DNA of 64,000 nucleotides from Temnopleurus reevesii (lineage: Eukaryota; Echinodermata; Echinoidea; Temnopleuroida; Temnopleuridae). Position 1 is the first letter of the stretch; each line of letters starts with the position of its first letter. The stretch lies in contig BQKZ01000829.1 of assembly GCA_036244855.1 (NCBI GenBank), positions 46,478-110,477 on the forward strand, read 5' to 3'. Below the pieces are notes generated by a model. It did not search any database. It had not been told where the DNA came from and was given only the letters and a program-made list of their open reading frames with translations. This document shows, piece after piece, positions 27,113-39,917 of the stretch. The position numbers and the translations under genes were made by a program.

Positions 27113-29019
27113 CTAATTTGTTTGTTTCATTGATATAAAAAACATGCTACCATTGGTATTCTGTACACAGTGAACATCCCGTTTTGTAGGCTAATGGCTG
27201 GTTAGGGAGAAAGCAGACAATAAGTGGCTCTCTTCCTGCGCAAGGTCTCCCATCATGAAAGTCGGTATGTGGGATGCATCCTGATGCAGACGGACATCGA
27301 TCGACGCAAAATTGATTATAAGATGGGGAAAAGAAGATTAGTATGCTACATGCCCCTTACATCATGATCGAAGGATAGAAATTGATATCGCCTGCATTTA
27401 TTGATGGATATGTATTGCTAAAAACTGGTTTTCATTTTCTTCATTTCAAGTATTGAAGCAGTTTACACAGTGCAACGTTACTATTGCTGCTAAAATTATT
27501 TCAATTGCTAATATATATCTTTATCCCACAAAAATGTTTAAATATATCAGAACGAATCGTTTCTTCGATTTTTAAATTACGACAGTGTTAAGATTTTGCA
27601 TTCATTCATTCATACAACTCTGTAATCAATTTCATTATGAACATAAGGAGAGATATTCATGCTAAATTAAAGATAAGGAAACTAATTGGAATACAATTTG
27701 CACTTAAGATCTTAGTGTTTATTGAAGATATCAGTCTATCTGAAACAGAAGGCAATTAGCAAATCAAAACATGTTGATCTTTTTCAATGCAGAGTAAACG
27801 AATACAAGATTTCAGATAGATCCATATTAGTTACAAGCTTTAAGTCTTGTCAATGATTTGACCATAAAAGACCCTAAAAATAGAATATCATTTCTGTTTG
27901 AAAATGAATAATGTAAAAAAAATCACCTTTTCACAAAAGTGAAAAAATTGTTCTGATTTATATGTCTAATTGGATATACTCGTCAACAGGACTGAATTTA
28001 TGGTTTAATAAGTTCTCTCTTGTTACAATGAAACACATCTAACATCAGTCTGGTCATACATACAGTATATATATGACCGTGGTGTTACATAAATTTAGCC
28101 AATAACAATATAAAACTTGATAAAGCTCCAAATTAATTTCTTATATCCATTTACAATACTTTAAAATGTAATGCATCCTGGCAGAGTATGGAGTGGTGAA
28201 AAGCTTTAAAAAATTACATTCAAAATCAAGTTCATGGATGGAAAGGATATTAGCTTTAGCGGACTGCCAATATCACTCAAAACAATACTAATTCAATTGA
28301 CAAAATGGAGTAATTACATGTAATTATGAGTAAATGCTAGAAGATGAGTATTTATCTATAATAGACTAAAGTGAATGCTTCCTTGGAGTTTTTTAATTCC
28401 ATAAATGAAAGTGAAAGTTGAATCTCTGAAAAATCCATGTATGAGGTTGCTTATACAGGAGTTATATATTCTCTGAACAGTCAACATTCTCTGACCAAAC
28501 CAATGATCTCTATACTTTCCTACATCTAAATCAAGAGAATGATCAGGAACTCTCACTCTTGATTTAAAAACAAATGCATTATGGGATGGAAAGCGGACAT
28601 CATTTTTGAGTGGCGCAGAGAAGAGGTCCATCAAAATAAGTATTGCTGGGGGCAAAACAAGTCATGTGTGCACTAGCATTTTTTTACTTTTATTTCACAA
28701 ATCTAGAACGCCTCACCTCTGGGCTTTCAAGTATTTTTCAGTGAAATTTCTCAACCATACATTTCCTTCTCCCTCGTCTGTGCTACGTGTGAGGGTCACA
28801 AAGGGTAGAAAACTAAAGTTCACGAATAATAATGCATGAAGACTACAGTCGCGTTTCTAGTATTCGTTCATATTTATTGATCCAATCAGACAAATGTACA
28901 TGTAGCCTACTGCAAGAGTACTTACAGCTATCACAATGAAGGCTGATCAATTTCAATTCTGAACAATTTTTCTCATTTTCCAACTTTCAAATTCTATCAT
29001 ACACTATCAATTCTTAACT

Positions 29020-29250
29020 TTTCCTCATTCAAGATGCAGTAATTAAAAACCCAACTCAAAAGATTTTGTCTGGACCTCTAGAAAGACCAGAGCGACTTTG
29101 TAAGTCGCTCTGAATAGAGCTTCCAGCCAATTATTATTATTTGTTCAATATGTATTATGATTATTTTCTTTCTCATTTGTTTTTGTATATTGATTTTGTG
29201 TTTGTATTGAATTTGTTATTTTTATAGGGAAAATAAAAACAACAACAACA
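29020..29250 (+). mobile_element. Non-LTR retrotransposon 3' end with (AAC)n tail
   Basis: The plus strand encodes LKTQLKRFCLDL followed by a stop. This is similar in style to the C-terminal end of LINE reverse-transcriptase ORFs (LKTHLF-like). A T-rich 3' untranslated part follows and ends in AAAATAAAAACAACAACAAC. A perfect 11-bp stem with a 3-base loop lies at 29088-29112 (CAGAGCGACTT / AAGTCGCTCTG) just after the stop, as expected of a 3' UTR hairpin that the element's reverse transcriptase might recognise. It is a short 5'-truncated copy; the family is not assigned. Confidence 0.55.
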
Positions 29251-30523
29251 TGTTCAATGACAAAAATATTCCAATCAGGAATTTCAATGTGTCAATCACA
29301 TTTATAAGTGACAATTACAACCCAAATCTTAGACAGGACTACAGGATGATTCTCTTCAATTCTTCAGAATAAGACAAATCACTTGCCCTGGGCCATGTGA
29401 GGTGAGCATCCAAAATGAATGCCAATCGGAAATAGTAAAGAAGGCAGAACAATATGAAGTATAGCTTGGAGCTGGGGAATGCCTCTACGCTTTTTCCTCC
29501 TGATAGTTTCTCTTGAGCACAAAAGAAATCTTCAGATTACTTCTTTATGAATCACCTGGTTAATGTATTCAAATCACGCCACGTTACGGAATGAATGAAA
29601 GTATCATTATCAGTCTCTGGAGATATTCGTAACCGTCGTGTTACATGCACTTTCTTCTTTGTCATTTGAATATCTTTCTTCATTTCTTGAAATTACAAGT
29701 TAAAATACAATGAAAGTCGTAAGAATAGAGAAATCATTGTCATAGAAGACAAATTGACATGACCTCCTGTGTGCATGGTAGCTCTTGCTATACTTTTTAA
29801 AAAATAATCCCTCGTGTAAAGTTCAATTTTGGTTACCATCAGTTATTCAACAGTTGGTAAAAAAAAAAATTGGTGTGAGAACTGTTTTCCAATTGAGAAT
29901 AATAGTTTAACAAACCTTTTAGATTTATGCTTTGTTTGATTCTGTTCTTAACATCGTCAAGGGTTCATGATGCTTAGAAATGACAATTAGATAGTCATTT
30001 AAATAATATAAGGACATAAAAAAAAACCTTTTCTTGTATTACAAAGGGATACTTTTCTCTCCCTCTCTGATGTGGCCAATATAAAGTTCAGGCCCTGTTG
30101 CCCACGTTTCACAAACACTTCTGGAGATCTACACAAATATAAACATGTAGGACTGAAGGATAACGATTGTAGAACAAATAGCACAAGCAGGACAAGCAGA
30201 ACAGCGATCCTCGAAACATAGGAATGATCAAAGGGTATTAGCGTATTAACATATCCCTGCAGTATGTGCGTGCAAATGTGAGGATACCGACAGTGTCATC
30301 GTCTTTTTGATGGGTTACGTGCCGCATTCGTTGGACAGCCAGGAAATGAGCATGATACGTGAGCCTCACTAATTCCAATCAATGGCAAAGAATGCACATT
30401 AGCTAATCAATTTTACATGAATCACCAGGCAGGTAAATCTCATGATTTGGCTGGCTGGCTTTTCTCTTTTTGAAAGCTGTTTTGGTACAAAGGAATTAAA
30501 TACTCTAATTTTCATTGTGTTTT

Positions 30524-30550
30524 ATCTCTCTATCTCTCTCTCTCACTCTC
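30524..30550. repeat. TC-rich microsatellite
   Basis: Imperfect (TC)n run in a pyrimidine-rich stretch that continues to about 30720. The bias creates two overlapping serine-rich open frames that are not genes. Confidence 0.75.
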
Positions 30551-32617
30551 GCTGTCTTATCCCTTGCCATTTTCCTCTCTGTCAATCTTTGCACTCCTTC
30601 CAAAACATGCTTCTTACAGTCTATCCCTCCCTTCTTTCTCCCATTACCTAGTCTTAAGGTCTTTCATTCCTTTTCCCCTTCAGTCATTCACTTCCATCCC
30701 TCTTCCAGTAGCAGGTCTTTAGGAGCATTCCCTGACTTCATGTCTTGGACAAGTAGTATTGATAATACTAGGCAATATTTATAGCGAGCTTTTTACTGAA
30801 GTTTCAAAGGCAAGAAGAAAAGAGACCTAGATAGAGTGTAAACATTAAGTCGATGTTGACATAACAATCAATATTCAACTTGCTACAAAGAGAGTACACT
30901 CTCTGTTTTTAACTCATAGGATACACTGAACTCCTTCCAGATTTATCAAAAACAATAATATCCTCATCCTTATCCCAGTTACCCTGATTCATGTTGGTCT
31001 GTTATTTCATTTTCCATGTCCTCCATCTCCGAAAAGACCCAATAATACCAAAATACTTTGGAGCTTCATCTCCGAAATCTAGTTCACATAAATTGATGCA
31101 TCAATCCACCTGATTTCAGCTATGACCATATCCTTGAAGTGAAGATGCTGATGATGAGCATATTTCTTCATCCCACATCAGCGTACCTGGATGATTTCCT
31201 CTAATTTATTACCAATGTATCTCCAACTCCTCCAAGACCATCTGACCTTTAGCACTCAAATAAATCAACAGTAATAGTCATTCTCCTCTTAGCTTCCAGA
31301 GGAAATGTGGATGCAGAATTCATGATATATTTCTTTGGCTCAGCTGTCTCTCTTCCTTGCGATTTGAATGAATCAATATAATTCATTCTGCAAAATATTG
31401 AAGTCTCCTGAATCTGGATTAGTATCCTAATCTCTTCATATTGCCCTCATGAAAATTAATTTATTTTTCCGCCAATGCACTCTCATTGCTCTAAAAATAT
31501 TCCCTATAGCTTTGGACATCTCCACATCACCCTCACTATTATCCAACTTTCTTCAATCTGTTTTGTTTTGATCCTCTTTTTTTAAACCTCCACTCTTTCT
31601 TTTCTCATTTCTTAATTTCTTTTCATGCATTAATGTTATTTCTTGTACCCTTTACTTTCACTAACATGCTTATCTTTGCAGCTCATAGCAAAAATATGAA
31701 CATGCTATTTCCACACTAACAATGTTAAATTCCACGATAACAAAATAAACTTTGCTAAAAAAAGCAATGAATCAAATATTTCTTGAATAAATAAATTAGA
31801 AAAAACAATTGAGATGAATGAAGAATACCTCCAAAAATTCAATAAATGTAACAATATCTGACAGACGTGGTAGCAATGTCTAAATTGAAATAAAATACCA
31901 AAATTTCTCATTTTACGGATGAAGTGTTATGCCTTGCGATGGATTAATTAATCAGAAGTCTTTAATCCAGTAAAGCTTGCAGAGACTGTCAACATCACGT
32001 TCAATGACGACCAGGACTCCAAGAAGTCTGGGCAAATAATGAGATGTCTTCAAGAGGATGGGAAGGAGGTTCAAGACTTCCTTTCATAGATGTCAAGATG
32101 GACGTGTCATGTACAGAAATGATACACATAACATCGCTCACTACATCCTCATGGCTACAGACGAGACATACTATCCATGTAGTGATCATTTATTCACACT
32201 GGCGTCTTAAAATTAGCAGCATAGTCATTGTAAATTGATTTCAAATGGGAAGGATAAACTATGACATGAATAGCAGTCATCTTTTAATAGACTACTGAAT
32301 TTTCAACAAAGGATATGCCTATTCTGGTGCCAAATCAATAGATGAATATAAAACATATTGATTTCAATATGCTTAGATGCAGCACCACACTTTTAATATG
32401 CACACAATAACTCTGTCAATTATCATTTTCAAATGATCAAAATATTTGCCCTCACAATTATTATTAAAAGTGGGTATGGACTAGCATGGTAGGATTAGGG
32501 AAAGTCAATTAAAGTCACTTATTAAAAAGGCCATATCATTTACACAATATTTAAGTTGAAATATTGCTACCATGCATTGTATATTACTCTAGACAGTTAA
32601 CCCAATATCTATCACAC

Positions 32618-32770
32618 CTGGGCCCCTTAACATAGAGGTTAGCAATTAATTGCTAATCTGATAGCGATTGATATAAATCGCAAGTCTATGGCAAATCATG
32701 TACTAAAGTTTGCAATTGATCGGAAAATCAAAAAGCAATTAATCGCAAACCTTTATGCTACGAGGCCCAG
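32618..32770. mobile_element. Small MITE with CTGGGCC ends (~153 bp)
   Basis: The ends are CTGGGCCCCTTAACATA and, inverted, CTGGGCCTCGTAGCATAAA. The imperfect inverted repeat runs on through AGGTT(A/T)GC(A/G)ATTAATTGC, about 40 bases on each side. The centre contains further ATTGAT/ATCAAT units. No coding capacity. No clear target duplication was seen. Confidence 0.7.
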
Positions 32771-33429
32771 AAGGTGAGGTCTTTTTTAAAGTTTGGTTTG
32801 CCCCCCTTTCATAGTAAGCTGGCAGTGTTTAGAAGTTCCTTATTATTTTGGTATGATTTCGCATGACAATGCTGATCAATGAAGCCTTGATAACCACTGC
32901 TTAATGCTAACATTGAAATGAAATAAATATTATAATAATTGACCTGGAAATGATTGCTTATTGCTCACTTTTGAAGGTTTATCTGTAATATGATTATATG
33001 AAAGAAGAGAAGTTCTGTCCATCACAGTTGACCTCAATGAGATGCACTTTGATCAGCTGGACAAAAGACACCTTCAAAAACCAACAATGGTCTGCTAGTC
33101 AACCAATTTGTACTCAAATATTGGCATCATTTGAACTGATTTGGAGTGTTCAGATACAATTGAGGCACTTAAATGGAATTTGTCAAACGTGTCGTGTATT
33201 TGGCTACACAGTGTGATTCAGACAGTTGTACAAATAGTACATATTTCCACTCATAATGCAAATACTTGCACTAGATTTTTTTCCTCATTCTCCCCTTTCT
33301 AAATAACATCAGCATTTCTCCTTCACCATGCAAAAGACTGTATGACAATAACCTAACATTTTTTTTCAAATGTTTACAACATTCTCTAAATATGTAAGCA
33401 TATTCTGCCCAGTTCTACAAATAAGAAAA

Positions 33430-33789
33430 AATATTATGAAGCACCGATTCTTTATGAAAATTTGAATTTTCAACATCTTATCTAACACCCTCTCTTAGTG
33501 CGGAAATAACAATAGTTTGTTTGTTATCGGACATATGGTAAGCAATTTCTGAGATTTAACCAAAAAAATATTTTAAAAGTATACACACAAATAAATTCTT
33601 AAATTTTCATCCAATACCGTGCATGAGAAAGTGTAATTTTATATTATTGGTTCAGTCTTGTGGTCTAAAAAAATCATTTATTTCTTGCACACTTTTTATG
33701 CAATATAATCATGATCTTATTGTATTTAATTTGAAGACAACATTTTGGGGAAAATATTCACTTTTACCCACATTTTATTTGAGCTTTAA
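33430..33789. mobile_element. Diverged relative of the TTAA-flanked element at 39.4 kb
   Basis: It aligns by eye with 39.5-39.9 kb in the same orientation. Shared blocks are GATTCTTT..TGAAAATTTGAAT, ACCCTCTCTT (ACGCCCTCTCTT in the other copy), AAATTTTCATCCAAT, CGTGCAT or CTGTGCAT, TTTTTATGCAA, ATCATGAT-like sequence and AATTTGAAGACAA. The right end is GAGCT followed by TTAA (33786-33789). The left terminal repeat could not be found, so this copy looks truncated or too diverged; its left boundary is approximate. Confidence 0.65.
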
Positions 33790-36700
33790 AGTAATCACTA
33801 TAAATCAACAAAAGCAGAGGGAAGAAGGAATAACATTCATAAAAAAAAAACAAAGGACTATGGGTCAAGAACCTCCGTTAGGGTTGAACATCCTCATCTG
33901 GATTATCTTACAGAAAGTGAATTAGGCTCTTCAAGCTAAGCTTTCAACCATTGTGCACGCATCAAAACTGTACATAATATGCATAAATCTTTCAACGTAG
34001 GCATTCTTTTCGCACTGTGATATTCATGATGTTGATTAATGCTATGCCTCAAGCATTTGAGGTGTGAAAACTTGATGCTTTAAAATCATTTGTGAGATTA
34101 TTCATGCATGTTTCAAAGCATTAAAGAAAGTGGTGTTAAGATAGATCTTTACTCAGTTTGATTTATGAGAACAGAGAAGGAAATACCTCACTCACCCCCT
34201 ATCCCAAATGAACGAAAAACAAGATCTCCTTTCTTTATAAAAAATATCTATAATGATCCAAAAATGCGTCAAAATCTACCACTTTTGACTATTAAATCAA
34301 TGATCATGTTAACATCTCATTATCAATACTCTAAATGCAATTCAACCTTTCTTTAAAATAAATTCAAATATTGGTAGCAAACTGCAGTGAGAGCTGGGCA
34401 TCTCCAAATACTGTAACCCAATATATAAATACATAAAAGACTTTATATATTTTCCATATAAGAGGTAAAATATATTTGAATTAGATGTTTGCAGTATATA
34501 TTTGATAAAATATTTGACAGCTATTTTTTAATAAAAAAGAAAGGAGTCATAAACACATTCCAGACAAGATTTACACTATTCAACAGAAAAGGAGATTTTC
34601 AAGCTTAATTTATTTCAAAACAGACAAAGTGAAAGAAAGAAATTAGAATTCAGAAAATAGAAATGCTGGGCACAAAGAAAGACGGAGTATGCGCTTTCAA
34701 GTGGAAATATAGCATGAAAATGTCTTTCATGTTGAACTACTGGGATCAATAGCAAACCAGGAACATATATGATCAATAATACACCCTGGATCTCCTAAAC
34801 ATTTTAACAATCCAGGCAGAAAGAAATTCTGAAATGCGATTAAAAAGCGGAATTGTGAATTACTCATGGTGTGGGATATGGTGGGAGTACTTTGCCTTTG
34901 GAGTAGGAATCATTAACCAATGACAAATGGACGGAAGAGTGAAAGCCCCCTCTATCAATGTTTCATTCTCTATTGATCACCTGATGAACCTGGCTTCGTA
35001 TCACCACGGCGATTGGTGGACAGATTTTTTTCCCTTCAAAGCGGCCAATATGATGACTCATCCCTTTTTTATAGCTGCGAAAGTGTTGAGTTTATTAACA
35101 CTTAGCTGAAGATTGCTGCAGAAAAATACAGCGCAATACCTGTCTTTTACGCATCAAAATTGGGAAGTGCACGGGAAACGTGGCAACCACAAATTAATTT
35201 ATTGCAATCTTAAAATTTTGTCGAATAAAGTGAAATTTGGGAAGATAAAAGGGAGCTCATGCTGTGCATAGAGATAAGAGGTGTCTGGGAAATTGAGCAC
35301 AGCTTCTGCAACATTACATTTCTTGTCTCTTAATGCATCTCTAACAAAGTCCAGAGATAGCATGCGATGATTCATTGTACAAATGTAATAGAGGATGTTT
35401 AACAATCTCTTTATGACATCATTAACTGGTTACAAAGAGAGGGTGATTAATTCAGGCACATTTAGTTATTATCAGTACACCCTGTTTGTCTTCTTCCCTT
35501 TCATGAAACGGTTAGATCTGCAAATCTTCCGAGTTTGACAATATCGATTTTGGATATCTTGAAAACACATTACATGTAATCATAGCCATCAAGTCATGTT
35601 ACATGCATGACACATTACAACAACATGAATTGAATCGCACCATGCATCTAGTCTTTCATATATTTATGCAATAAGGGCCACAAAATATCTCCTCGTTTAG
35701 CAGTATGCCAGCGATTCCTCATCAAGGAATATGGATATTTATGCATAAACTTGAGCCTCCCCGTTGGTTGAACTCTCTCTAAATCCAGGGAATATACCCT
35801 GGGGCTATAGCCAACAGGCAGAAGGGGACACGACCCAGGGAGGGTCAGGTTTTAATACCGACGTGAGAGACTCTAACCTCGATCCAACGCTCTCTGCCAG
35901 TAAACGTGGAGAACAAACAATGGATTTTTAGGGGAAGGAAGCAAGAACGCAAGAGATCCTTCAATCGTATGTTTTGTGAGTGAAAAGCACACAGGGAAGC
36001 AGTAATGATGGAGACGGGGAGACGGTAAAAGACAGAACCCTCAGTTTCCTGATGGAGATGTAGAGAACTAGAGGATTCAGCTATCACTCATGATTGTACC
36101 AAAGAGTAAATAACAGCACTTCATGATCCGCTTGTTGAACTTACACATGTATTTTGCATGTGAATATTTAAAAAGGCAGACTAAGAACATTTTATTTCTA
36201 TAAATGGATTTAACTTTTATTTCAAAACATCAACAATAAGTACTTTACAGTGAATCTAAAACGTTTAATTAATTATGACCTGGAACAAACTTTGAATATA
36301 TAATACAGTAAAAGAAACCAATTTCACAAGATAATAAACCATCTCTCATAAGATCTCTCATAGGAAGAAGAAAAGCTTTTAATGGTCATCACAATCTGAT
36401 TATTTTTACGATTATTCTATGTTTTTATCTCTTTATTTCAATTGTATTCACAAAAAAATATAAAATGACGGGGAAATTTGAATCATTAAACCACTTTATT
36501 TACACATGCCTAGTGCTGTCTTAAATACCGTAGTATGCTTTCATATTAGAAGTTTTCCCTTTTGGATTTGAAAAAGATAACATTTGCTAATTAATTGTCT
36601 ACCTGTCAGCTATAGGAGAGTAGCATCTCATCTTATCGCTACCAGCAACCCTCATCATTCCAAGGTTTGCGCGCTGATACTCAGCCTACTGCTTAAATTG

Positions 36701-37443
36701 CCCAATCGCAAAACTTTGGAGGCAATAATAGCAGCCTGTGCCAATCAATAAGCACTGAAACGCAAACTGGCGGATCACATTCAACATTTAAAGTGCCTCA
36801 TACTTGCATGGAAGCAACGGGTTCCAATACTTGTGAAATAATTAAGATGAAGATTCAAGCCTTCAAAAGCATGGCTACGTACAAGAACGAGATATTATTA
36901 TCATTTAGGAGAGCTAATTCTCATTGGCTACAGGGTTGGTTGTGAATGATATTGTGAAGACTATTGCATCTAATTTCTAGCAATACATGATGCATTCATG
37001 CAACAAAGCATGATGGAGACACCTGATATTCACAATCCACTTTGCTCCATTCTCTCAAAATGGATGATAATTGGAGAAAGGATCACATTTTATGAAGATA
37101 TCCGCCATTCCATCAATACTGACACATGAATGAATAATGATATTACAAGCACGTGCATAAAAGTGCCCTGAAAGCGCTAAGGAAGGAAACGAGAACATGA
37201 GCACCAACCTTGAGCATGCGCCGAGGGAAAGCATGGCGGCAGGTCAAGTTACGGTGAAACATTGACGGGAAGATGGCAATGCATTCATTTGCAGTATACT
37301 CATTACTAAACATTGTCTTTAAACCTAAAATGGCAAAACGGTTCAGTTGAATGTTCGCTCCATGTCCCTAAGCGCTACTCTCATGATCATGTTGCATGCC
37401 TAGCTTCCATAGTGAGTAACTACACCTCAACATGCCAAACAAG

Positions 37444-38376
37444 CACTGTGAACAAAAGGGACAAAGCAGTTGGACAAAGTAAACAGCTTCCATTCAAGCA
37501 TTCACGACAGCTTCCCTTCCCTCTTATTCTGCAACATAGTCAAGTAGAATCCCAGCAGAACCGTGACAAAAATAATGATAACGCTGGTTTATTGGTGAAT
37601 ATGATAGTCTAGGGGGTACTAAACACAAATCCGGTGGGTGCTACTTGGGCACCCTTGGGGGAAAATTATTATTGAATTTTAAAATTTTACGGAGGCACTA
37701 AGGTGACAGACATATACAAGATTTTTTTCGCCGCAACAGCAGCACTCCTTTTGAATCTCATTTTCGGTGTCATTTTAGGGCCTCTGTAATTTGCTGATAT
37801 CCATGAATGACGAAAAATGATAATGTCATCTCTTTATGAATTCTCAATGCTATATCTCAAAAGGATATAATGTGACCCTCAATTTACTTTATATGGTCCG
37901 ATATTAACAAATCACCAGCTTGCTCTAGTGTTAACTTTTTCATTTGAAGGTATAGCACTGAGAATTCATAAAAAAATGACATTTTCGTTTTTCGCCATTC
38001 ATGGATATCAAAATATTACGGAGGCCCTAAAGTGACACCGAAAATGAGATTTATGAAGGACGGCAGCTGTTGCAGCGAAAAAAATCTTGTATATGTCTGT
38101 CACCTTAGTGCCTCCGTAAATTTTAAAATGCCAATAACATTTTTTCCCCAAGGGTGCCCAAGTGGTACCCACCGGATTTGAGTTTGGTAACCCCTAGACT
38201 ATCATAATCACCAATAAACCAGCATTGTCATGGTATGTCACGCTTTGGGTAAAAATCTGGTCATTTCTCTTCGGCTAACAGGGAATCTACCTTCTTTGTG
38301 TTTATGAAGCTGTTGTGAAGACTTAAATAAAGTTGTTTACTTTGTCCAAATTCCTGTGTCCCTTCTATTCACAGTG
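37444..38376. mobile_element. Long foldback element, two ~420-bp inverted arms
   Basis: Left arm (about 37444-37862) and right arm (about 37943-38376) are inverted copies around an ~80-bp loop. Ends are CACTGTGAA on both sides, with AG on each flank as a possible 2-bp duplication. Matching blocks, read inward, include TTGGACAAAGTAAACA, GCTGGTTTATTGGTGA, ATGATAGTCTAGGGG, AAATCCGGTGGGT, GGCACTAAGGTGACAGACAT, CTCATTTTCGGTGTCA, GGGCCTC(T/C)GTAAT and TATGAATTCTCA. Identity is high in the inner ~290 bp and lower in the outer ~120 bp. No transposase frame. The CACTG ends recall CACTA-type elements, but this is tentative. As part of the transcribed intron it could form a long double-stranded hairpin. 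Confidence 0.88.
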
Positions 38377-39413
38377 AGCGAGCCTATGCCCCCCCCCCCT
38401 TCTCTTCCACCACTCTTCTCTCTAGAGACTTCAGCATCAGACTTGACTTTCTGCTCTTTCTATACAAGAAGCAAACAAAAGATGAAGTTCAGCATCTTCA
38501 GCCTCACTCCCAATGGTCCTAAATCCCTTCCCTGCATTAGTTTGGGCAGGGTGAAGTTAGAAGGCAAATTTTAATTGGAAATTTTGTGCTTGGTCATCCA
38601 GCAAAGGCAGATTTCACTGTTCATTTCACAACCACTCATCAGCAATCACTGCACTCAATCATTCAGACAGAGATCTAAGGAAAGTTTGAATTTGGAAGAC
38701 TGGAGGGGGACACTGAAAGCTTGCAAGGAAGCCCTTTGGCAATCACTTTCTTCAGGCTATCAAAACGATATATTGAAATGTCCACTAAAAAGCTACCCTC
38801 TGCATCTCATCAGGGATATGGGTCTCCCTGATCTTACCTAGGTACATGTATATGGTGTAGTACATAAAATTGATTTGAATGGCTTTACATGATATAAATT
38901 GGAAACTTTATATTTACTTCACATCCTTTTGCAATACAGCTTAAAACTGAAAAGCAAATATTAGTTCTTGTATAATAATAAATCCAGTATCTAAATTAAT
39001 GAAATGGTCTGAAAAAGTTTGAAGTCTCACGGTAAAACTAACTTCTAATATTTTACATGATCACGGGAGTTCTACTCTGTTCAAGTACATAAAACTAGAT
39101 GAAGATTGATGATGAGAACTTGATCTTGTCAAAGCAACCCATTCCAGCTACACCTCTTCTAGCCAAGACGTTGGAGAGAGACACTGAATTGGTTTTTCAG
39201 GAATAAACAAGTGTAGCTGAATGGCCCTAGAGACCCATCCAAGCTGGTGGAATGTTCTCATCTATCAAGACTCCAGGAGGCCCACCATCACGAAAGCAAG
39301 TGTGGGTTAAAAAAAAAGGGTATTTTCAATGATGGAAATAAAGAAAAAGTGCATAAAATTATTTCTGCTAAAAATTTTAACAAGTGTAGCATATGCTACC
39401 CCTCAGAAAGCTA

Positions 39414-39917
39414 TTAAAGCCCAAGTATAGTTTTGGTAAAAATTAAAAAATGTGAATTTGTGGGATATTCATCATTGACATATAATTCTTGTACACATTT
39501 TGAGACCATAGCATATTTTTTATGAACTGATTCTTTTGAAAATTTGAATATGACCGATAAATCATATTTAACGCCCTCTCTTGGTTATAACAAAATTTTG
39601 CATATTTTTTCTATTACCCAGATTTAGCAATAGAATAATAGAAAGATATACATAACAATATAATTTTGAAATTTTCATCCAATTCTGTGCATAAGACGTT
39701 GTCCTTTATCAAGAAAGAAAATATTGAAGTATTGTAGGGGACACAACACAAAAATATTTTGCACATTTTAGGTTATATCTTTTCCAAAACTCGTTCATTT
39801 TTCGCACAATCTTTTATGCAACATGTTCATGATACTATATTCCATTTTATATAGATTTGAAGACAAAATTTGGCAATAAACATATTCGCTTTTACCAAAA
39901 CTTTACTTGGGCTTTAA
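39414..39917. mobile_element. ~500-bp MITE flanked by TTAA
   Basis: The left end is TTAA-AGCCCAAGTATAGTTTT. The right end, inverted, is TTAA-AGCCCAAGTAAAGTTTT. The TIRs run about 25 bases with one mismatch (through GGTAAAA) and TTAA sits at both borders (39414-39417, 39914-39917). The interior is AT-rich with no transposase frame. TTAA target sites are typical of piggyBac and Kolobok elements, but the ends do not identify which. Confidence 0.78.

Noticed and set aside
37313..37612. 99-codon plus-strand frame
   Set aside because: Runs into the left arm of the foldback element; no recognisable protein.
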